Part shown: positions 6,046 to 10,739 of the stretch, piece after piece
How positions within the stretch are numbered: position 1 is the first letter of the stretch
Layout of the letters: every line of letters starts with the position of its first letter
Origin: DAIRVC01 sp036803025
GTDB taxonomy: Bacteria; Chloroflexota; Anaerolineae; Anaerolineales; E44-bin32
Reading direction: 5' to 3'
Length of the DNA stretch: 10,739 nucleotides
Assembly: GCA_036803025.1 (NCBI GenBank)
Contig: DAIRVC010000089.1
Coordinates: 1 to 10,739, forward strand
The notes under the pieces: model-generated
What the model was told of the DNA's origin: nothing
Databases searched by the model: none
What the model saw: the letters and a program-made list of their open reading frames with translations, nothing else
Made by a program: the position numbers and the translations under genes

Positions 6046-6061
6046 GGTCTCCGACAAGCCC

Positions 6062-7906
6062 ATGACGCCTGTCATCGACTTCGAGCCGCTCGGTCGGCGA
6101 AGCCACTGCCCGGAAGGCGAGAGCCTGCTGGCGTGTGCCCGTCAGCAGGGCATCGGGCTGGCCAGTTTGTGCGGCGGCCTCGGCAACTGCGGGCAGTGCA
6201 AAATCCAGATCGTCGGCGGCCGCGTGTCGGCGCCGACCGCGGAGGAGGCCGAGTTCCTCGGCCCGGAGGCCATCGCCCAGGGCTACCGCCTGGCCTGCCG
6301 CACCGTCCCGGCGAGCGATTGCCGCGTGCGAATCCCGCCCGAGTCGTTGACCACCACGCAGCGGACACAGGTCGAGGGCGAGGAAGCCGCGCTCGCCCCC
6401 GACCCCGTCATCCAGGAGGCCGAGGTCGTGATGCGGCCGGCCGACCTCGAAAGCCCTCTGGCCGACGCGGAGCGTCTCAGTGCGGCCCTCCGGGAGCAGC
6501 ACGCGATCGCCGCCGGGCGCGTCGACCTTGGCGTTCTGCGTGAGATCTCCCCCAGCCTGCGGGCCCACCACGATCCAGACGCATCCGGCTGGCGCGTCCG
6601 CGCGGTGACGCGCCGGGGCGAGGTCATCGCGCTCCTGCCGCCGGCCTGCGTCCCACTGGGGCTGGCCGTCGACCTGGGCACCACCAAGATCGCCGCCTAT
6701 CTCGTCGACCTGGCCAGCGGCCGCACCTTGGGCGCCTACGGCCTGATGAACCCCCAGATCGCTTACGGCGAGGACGTCGTTGCCCGCATCGGACTGGCCG
6801 AACAAAACGAGGGCCAACGCACGCTGTTGAGTCAGTTGGTGGTCGCGGCGCTGGATGAGGCGGCCTCCCAGCTCTGCGCCCGAGCCGAGGCGGCCCCCTC
6901 CTGTATCGTCGACGCGGTCGTCGTCGGCAATACGGCCATGCACCATCTTCTCCTCGGTCTGCCGGTCAGGCAGCTCGGTCTGGCGCCCTACGTGCCCGCC
7001 ATCGCCTCGGCCCTCGACGTGCGGGCGCGCGACCTGGGGCTGCACCTGGCGGCCGGCGCCTACGTGCACCTGCTGCCCAATATCGCCGGCTATGTCGGCG
7101 GCGATCATGTGGCCATGCTCATGGCCAGCCGCATCGAGGGCCGCTCCGGCGTCGTGCTGGCCATCGATATCGGCACCAACACCGAGATCTGCCTGTCGGA
7201 CGAGGGCGCCCTGACCAGCGCCTCGTGCGCCTCCGGCCCGGCCTTCGAAGGGGCGCACATCAGACACGGCATGCGCGCCGCCAGCGGCGCGATCGAGCGG
7301 CTGCGCCTGCTGGGGGAGGTCGTCGAGTACCAGACGATCGACGGCGGGCCGCCGGTGGGACTGTGCGGTTCGGGCATCGTCGACACCCTGGCCCAGCTCT
7401 TCCTGGCCGGGGTTCTCGACCGCCAGGGGCGCATGCTCGATCATCCGCGCGTGCGCGAGGCGAACGGGGTGCGCCAGTTCGTGCTGGTCGAAGAGTCCGC
7501 CCCCTCGGGCAACGGCATGGACGTCGAGCGGCGGCGCGAGATCGTCTTCACCCAGCAAGACGTCCGGCAGCTGCAGCTGGCCAAGGGCGCGATGCGCACC
7601 GGGATCGAGCTGCTATTGGCGGCGGCCGGCCGCAGGGCGGACGAAATCGACACGGTGATCATCGCCGGCGCGTTCGGAAGCTACATCGACGTGGCCAACG
7701 CCATCAGCATCGGCCTGCTGCCCCGGCTGCCCCTGGACCGCTTCCAACAGGTGGGCAACGCCGCCGGGATGGGCGCCAAGATGGCGCTCATCTCCCGCAC
7801 GCAGCGCGAGGCGGCAGGCGCGTTGGCCGCCCGCGTCAAATACCTCGAACTGGCGACCCATCCGCTTTTCTCGACCACCTTTGCCCAGGCCATGCTTCTG
7901 GGCTGA
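6062..7906 (+). CDS. RACo-type corrinoid activation protein ([2Fe-2S] ferredoxin domain plus ASKHA ATPase, DUF4445 family)
   Basis: The 614-residue protein has an N-terminal plant-type [2Fe-2S] domain with Cys37-x5-Cys43-x2-Cys46 and Cys79. A linker and middle domain run to about 195. The ASKHA ATPase part shows LAVDLGTTKIAAYLV (Asp203-Thr207 phosphate loop), VVVGNTAMHHLLLG, AIDIGTNTEICL, LCGSGIVDTLAQLFLAGVL and a late IIAGAFGSYIDVANAISIG. This is the architecture of RACo, which uses ATP to drive electrons uphill to cob(II)alamin in corrinoid methyl-transfer proteins. Length fits the family (roughly 600-640). The frame is open upstream to about 5867 but that sequence is Pro/Arg/Gly-rich and non-conserved, so the ATG at 6062 is used. 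No Shine-Dalgarno site precedes it. No corrinoid protein or methyltransferase lies in the window, which is unusual since they are commonly adjacent. The gene diverges from the nitroreductase run and converges on the acyl-CoA synthetase with 28 bp between stops. Confidence 0.92.
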   Translation: MTPVIDFEPLGRRSHCPEGESLLACARQQGIGLASLCGGLGNCGQCKIQIVGGRVSAPTAEEAEFLGPEAIAQGYRLACRTVPASDCRVRIPPESLTTTQRTQVEGEEAALAPDPVIQEAEVVMRPADLESPLADAERLSAALREQHAIAAGRVDLGVLREISPSLRAHHDPDASGWRVRAVTRRGEVIALLPPACVPLGLAVDLGTTKIAAYLVDLASGRTLGAYGLMNPQIAYGEDVVARIGLAEQNEGQRTLLSQLVVAALDEAASQLCARAEAAPSCIVDAVVVGNTAMHHLLLGLPVRQLGLAPYVPAIASALDVRARDLGLHLAAGAYVHLLPNIAGYVGGDHVAMLMASRIEGRSGVVLAIDIGTNTEICLSDEGALTSASCASGPAFEGAHIRHGMRAASGAIERLRLLGEVVEYQTIDGGPPVGLCGSGIVDTLAQLFLAGVLDRQGRMLDHPRVREANGVRQFVLVEESAPSGNGMDVERRREIVFTQQDVRQLQLAKGAMRTGIELLLAAAGRRADEIDTVIIAGAFGSYIDVANAISIGLLPRLPLDRFQQVGNAAGMGAKMALISRTQREAAGALAARVKYLELATHPLFSTTFAQAMLLG

Positions 7907-7934
7907 GCCGTACGACGGGCGGCCAACCCCGGCA

Positions 7935-10037
7935 TCACGGACCCAGAAGAATCCGCGCATCCAGGATGCTGTAGCCACTCTCGTAGATGCGAACCGGGTT
8001 CAGGTCGATCTCCCTGATCTGCGGGTAGCGCGCCGCCAGCCGGGACACCAGCACCAGCAACTCGGCCAGGCCGGCGATGTCTTTCGGCTTTTCGCCGCGC
8101 ATACCCAGCAGCACGCGCTGGGCCCGGGTTTCTTTGATCATATCCAGCGCGACCTCCCGATCGAACGGCGCCACGCGGAAGCTCACGTCCTTGAACAGTT
8201 CCACAAACACGCCGCCCAGGCCGAACATGATCGTGGGTCCGAACTGCGCGTCGCGCACCATCCCGATGATCAGTTCGCTGCCTGGTGGCGCCATCGGCAG
8301 GACCAGCACGCCCTGAATCTCGGCGCCGTCTGCGGCGCGCTTCACCGCAGCCACCAACCGGTCATAGCCCTGCCCCACCGCCTGGCGGCCTTCCAGATTG
8401 AGCATGACGCCGCCGGCCTCGCTCTTGTGAATGACGTCTGGTGACACTACCTTGAGCGCCACGGGGGCGTTCATGTCCGAGGCGGCGCGTTCCGCTTCTT
8501 CCCGGGTCCGCGCCAAGACATGCGGCAACACCGCGATGCCGTTGTCGCTCAGCAGGGCAAGCGCCTCATGCTCCAGGAGATGGCGCCCTTCCCGAACCGC
8601 ACGGTCGAGGATCGGGTGCTCAGCGGCCGGCACATCCTCAAGCGGGTGACTCAGACCGAACGTGGCCTGGCATAACATCGCCAGCGCCCGGACCGCATAG
8701 TCGGGCGACTCGAACGTGGGGATGCCATTCTCTTCGAGGTAGCGGCGCGTCTCCGCCATCGCCTGGCCGACCGTGAAACACGCCGCGACCGGCTTGTCGA
8801 AGTCCTTGACGACCGGCACTACCGCCTGTGCGACCTCCATCGCCGGCAGAAACGTGGGCGGAATGCTGTTCAACACGACCATGTCCACGCCGGGGTCGGC
8901 CAGGACGAGGCGCATGGCCTGGCCGAATTCCTTCGCCATGGCTGCTGCGGTCATGTCGACGTACCCATTCGGTTTGCAGACCATCGCCATCGGCGGCAGT
9001 ACCGCGCTCAGCGCCTCACACGTCTCCCGGCTGATCGAGGCGAGTTCCAGCACGCCACCGGCCTCCACCTCGTCCATGCTCACCACACCCAGCCCGCCGG
9101 CTTCGGTCAGGATGCAAACCCGCTTGCCGCGTGGTTTGGGCAGCATCGAAATCGCCTTGGCGCCGGCGATCAAGTCGTGCATCGTGTTGGCCCGCACGAC
9201 GCCGCTTTGTTTGAACGCGCCGCTGTAGACCGCATCCGTACCGGCCAGCGTGCCGGTGTGCGAGAGCGCCGCCTTGGAGCCGATCTCGGTGTGGCCGACC
9301 TTGAGCACCAGCACCGGCTTCTTCCTGGTAACCCGCCCGGCGACGCGCACAAACTCCCGGCCGTCGTTGACGCCTTCGAGGTAGACCAGGATTGCTGCGA
9401 TGCGGGGATCGTTGCCGAACTCCTCGATCAATTCCAGGTGCGAGACATCGCACATGTTGCCGACGTGGCCGAATCGGGCGAAGCCCAACGGCTTGGGCTG
9501 ACTGAGCGCCATCGTAACCAGAGTCCCGCCCAGCGCGCCGCTCTGCGTCACGTAACCGAGGTTTCCGGGGATAAGGCTGATCCCCGGATGGAAGCCGGTG
9601 ACCAGCCGCAGTTCCGGATTCATGATCCCGATGCAGTTCGGTCCGAACACCCGGATGCCGGCACGCCGGGCGATCTCGCCCAGTTGCCGCTGCGCCTCGA
9701 CGTTCTCCGGGACGGCTGTTTCGGCGAAGCCGGCCGAAAGCACCACAACGCCCTTGACATCACCGCGCTGCTCGGCCTCTTCCAGCACGCGCAGGACGGC
9801 CTTGCCCGGCAGGCTGATCACGACCAGATCGAGGGGCTCACCGATCTCGGCGATGGAGCCGTACGAGCGCAGGCCCAGGATTTCCTTCTCGCTGCGGTTG
9901 ACCGGATAGATCTTCCCCAGGTATCCGACGCTGAGCAGCGTCCGCACTACCTGGTGCCCAGCCTTCGACGGATCTTCGGATGCGCCGACGACGGCGACGG
10001 AGCGCGATTCGAAGATTTCTCGCAGCGATGCAGCCAT
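7935..10037 (-). CDS. ADP-forming acyl-CoA (acetate-CoA) synthetase, fused alpha-beta
   Basis: The 700-residue product has the fused NDP-forming acyl-CoA synthetase layout. A CoA-binding Rossmann domain (about 5-125, SVAVVGASEDPSKAG and IYPVNRSEKEILG) is followed by succinyl-CoA ligase-like domains with GPNCIGIMNP (132-141), YVTQSGALGG and KAALSHTGTLAGTDA, where His260 is the expected phospho-histidine. A C-terminal ATP-grasp part (about 480-700) has KSEAGGVMLNL, MFGLGGVFVELFKDVSFRVAP and EIDLNPVRIY. The enzyme interconverts acyl-CoA + ADP + Pi with acid + CoA + ATP, and in fermenting anaerobes mainly makes ATP from acetyl- or other acyl-CoA. The ATG at 10037 is preferred over a GTG 14 codons upstream because homology starts with AASLREIF; GAGGA lies about 10 nt before it. 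It follows the enoyl-CoA hydratase by 100 bp. The acyl specificity cannot be told. Confidence 0.94.
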   Translation of the reverse strand: MAASLREIFESRSVAVVGASEDPSKAGHQVVRTLLSVGYLGKIYPVNRSEKEILGLRSYGSIAEIGEPLDLVVISLPGKAVLRVLEEAEQRGDVKGVVVLSAGFAETAVPENVEAQRQLGEIARRAGIRVFGPNCIGIMNPELRLVTGFHPGISLIPGNLGYVTQSGALGGTLVTMALSQPKPLGFARFGHVGNMCDVSHLELIEEFGNDPRIAAILVYLEGVNDGREFVRVAGRVTRKKPVLVLKVGHTEIGSKAALSHTGTLAGTDAVYSGAFKQSGVVRANTMHDLIAGAKAISMLPKPRGKRVCILTEAGGLGVVSMDEVEAGGVLELASISRETCEALSAVLPPMAMVCKPNGYVDMTAAAMAKEFGQAMRLVLADPGVDMVVLNSIPPTFLPAMEVAQAVVPVVKDFDKPVAACFTVGQAMAETRRYLEENGIPTFESPDYAVRALAMLCQATFGLSHPLEDVPAAEHPILDRAVREGRHLLEHEALALLSDNGIAVLPHVLARTREEAERAASDMNAPVALKVVSPDVIHKSEAGGVMLNLEGRQAVGQGYDRLVAAVKRAADGAEIQGVLVLPMAPPGSELIIGMVRDAQFGPTIMFGLGGVFVELFKDVSFRVAPFDREVALDMIKETRAQRVLLGMRGEKPKDIAGLAELLVLVSRLAARYPQIREIDLNPVRIYESGYSILDARILLGP

Positions 10038-10077
10038 TGTGCTTGTGTCCTCGTCAGGCCCGGCGCGCAGGCGCCTC

Positions 10078-10097
10078 ACCCCGGTCCGGCCCGGGGT
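10078..10097 (-). repeat. GC-rich hairpin between hydratase and synthetase genes
   Basis: ACCCCGG at 10078-10084 and CCGGGGT at 10091-10097 form a perfect 7-bp stem with a 6-nt loop, about 40 nt downstream of the hydratase stop. No U-run follows, so it may be an mRNA-stabilising or partial-termination element between the two genes. Confidence 0.45.
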
Positions 10098-10137
10098 ACC
10101 TCACGCGCAATTCACGCTTCAAAGCGCCGGCCCGCCT

Positions 10138-10739
10138 CTAGCGCTTGGCCCTGCGCTTGGCGGGCCGCGCCGGGCGCGGTGCCTTGCCGCTGAAGACCGG
10201 TCTGCGCTTCTCCACGAACGCCTGCATGCCCTCGGCGCGATCCGGCGTCGCCATCACCTCAGACATGCGATCGAGCTCGAATGCCAGCCCCTTATCCAGC
10301 GACAAGCGCTGCGCAGCGACGATCGCAGCCTTGGCTTTGGCGACCGCCACCGGGGCGCGCCAGGCGATCCGCTCCGCCATCTGCCGCGCGCTTTCCATCA
10401 GTTTCTCTGGCGCGACGACCCTGTTCACCAGCCCAACCCGCGCCGCTTCCTCCGCGCCGATCAGATCCCCGCTGAAGATCAGCTCCGAGGCGACGCCCCG
10501 TCCGGACAATCGGGCGGCGCGCTGTGTGCCGCCCAGACCGGGCATGATGCCCAGACCAACTTCGGGAAAACCGAAGCGCGCCTCGGACGAGGCCAGCCGG
10601 ATGTCGCAGGCCAGCGCCAGCTCCAGACCGCCGCCGATGCAGTGGCCGTTCACCGCCGCCACGATGGGCGCGCGGAAGGCCTCCAGCCGGTCCAGCATGG
10701 CGTTGAAATCGGCCACCGCCCGAGGCGACACCGCCCCGT
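10138..10739 (-). CDS. Enoyl-CoA hydratase/isomerase (crotonase family), N-terminus beyond window
   Basis: About 200 C-terminal residues are visible; the frame is open through the window edge, so roughly the first 60-70 residues are missing. The segment NGHCIGGGLELALACDIRLAS carries the oxyanion-hole region and the first catalytic Glu (as in rat crotonase Glu144). ARFGFPEVGLGIMPGLGGTQR carries the second (as Glu164). With both present it should be a true hydratase, adding water across a trans-2-enoyl-CoA in beta-oxidation or a related pathway, rather than a non-hydratase crotonase homologue. The very basic tail (RPARPAKRRAKR) is longer and more charged than usual and may be lineage-specific. 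The internal GTG near 10731 is not the real start because homology continues upstream. It precedes the ADP-forming synthetase on the same strand. Confidence 0.93.
   Translation of the reverse strand, partial: GAVSPRAVADFNAMLDRLEAFRAPIVAAVNGHCIGGGLELALACDIRLASSEARFGFPEVGLGIMPGLGGTQRAARLSGRGVASELIFSGDLIGAEEAARVGLVNRVVAPEKLMESARQMAERIAWRAPVAVAKAKAAIVAAQRLSLDKGLAFELDRMSEVMATPDRAEGMQAFVEKRRPVFSGKAPRPARPAKRRAKR

Larger units (their letters stand above)
5640..6061. other. 422-bp divergent intergenic region
   Basis: This region separates the leftward nitroreductase run from the rightward RACo gene. Its left part holds the leader and promoter of the nitroreductase run (5640-5839). The right part, 5840-6039, is very GC-rich with several small GC stems, including a perfect 10-bp palindrome GCGGATCCGC at 6018-6027. 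A TATACT -10-like hexamer lies at 6040-6045. No convincing coding sequence, tRNA or known regulatory RNA was seen. Confidence 0.6.

Noticed and set aside
5771..7558. A 595-codon open frame on the minus strand opposite the RACo gene
   Set aside because: It is an antisense shadow of a strongly conserved gene in very GC-rich DNA; its product is His/Gly/Asp/Arg-rich with no recognisable domain, and it has no ribosome-binding site.
6062..7906. Reading the ASKHA protein as a 2-hydroxyacyl-CoA dehydratase activator (HgdC/FldI type), which would suit a glutaconate CoA-transferase
   Set aside because: HgdC-type activators are about 260 residues with a [4Fe-4S] cluster bridging the dimer; this protein is 614 residues with an N-terminal [2Fe-2S] domain, the RACo layout, and no dehydratase subunits are present.
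7907..7934. A bidirectional terminator between the convergent RACo and synthetase genes
   Set aside because: The 28-bp spacer has only 4-5-bp GC stems and no U-run on either strand.
10038..10079. A 14-residue N-terminal extension of the acyl-CoA synthetase
   Set aside because: Family homology starts right after the ATG at 10037, and the extension lies next to the intergenic hairpin.
9177..10193. 338-codon plus-strand open frame opposite the acyl-CoA synthetase
   Set aside because: It is antisense to conserved sequence, with typical GC-shadow composition and no motif.
1..10739. tRNA, rRNA, CRISPR array, insertion sequence or attachment site
   Set aside because: No repeat array, transposase, integrase or RNA-gene signature was seen in either strand.

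Overview
This is a GC-rich window of bacterial chromosome from a draft or metagenome assembly; it contains a 100-N scaffold gap at 3772-3871. Genes are tightly packed, Shine-Dalgarno-like sites are mostly strong, and two promoters resemble the sigma-70 consensus. The lipoprotein has a long acidic, Pro/Ala/Glu-rich linker after its lipobox Cys. Together with an ADP-forming acyl-CoA synthetase and a RACo-type activator, this suggests an anaerobic heterotroph, possibly Chloroflexota (Anaerolineae-like). That placement is inference from style and content; no marker gene is present.

Layout, right to left on the minus strand: a 5'-truncated enoyl-CoA hydratase (10138-10739) and a fused ADP-forming acyl-CoA synthetase (7935-10037), separated by 100 bp that hold a hairpin. 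These converge on a plus-strand RACo-type [2Fe-2S]/ASKHA ATPase (6062-7906). A 422-bp divergent intergenic region (5640-6061) carries a near-consensus promoter firing leftward. From it runs a compact run of minus-strand genes: nitroreductase (4965-5639), a 154-residue protein with a weak V4R-like C-terminal half (4504-4968, ATGA overlap), the two subunits of a family I CoA-transferase (A 3741-4497, broken by the gap; B 2963-3727), a small 2[4Fe-4S] ferredoxin (2681-2923) and an IclR-family regulator (1893-2663). Further left a separate promoter with 20-bp-spaced direct repeats drives a substrate-binding lipoprotein (380-1624). After a spacer with a strong hairpin comes the start of a sugar-type ABC ATPase (1-142), which runs out of the window.

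Reading them together (inference): the ABC importer brings in a small molecule, IclR senses it or its product, the CoA-transferase activates the acid as a CoA thioester, the hydratase acts in a beta-oxidation-like step, and the ADP-forming synthetase recovers ATP from the product thioester. The nitroreductase, ferredoxin and RACo add a redox layer. RACo normally re-reduces corrinoid proteins, yet no corrinoid protein or methyltransferase lies in the window. The least explained parts are the RACo without a visible partner, the 154-residue protein and the repeat-bearing transporter promoter.
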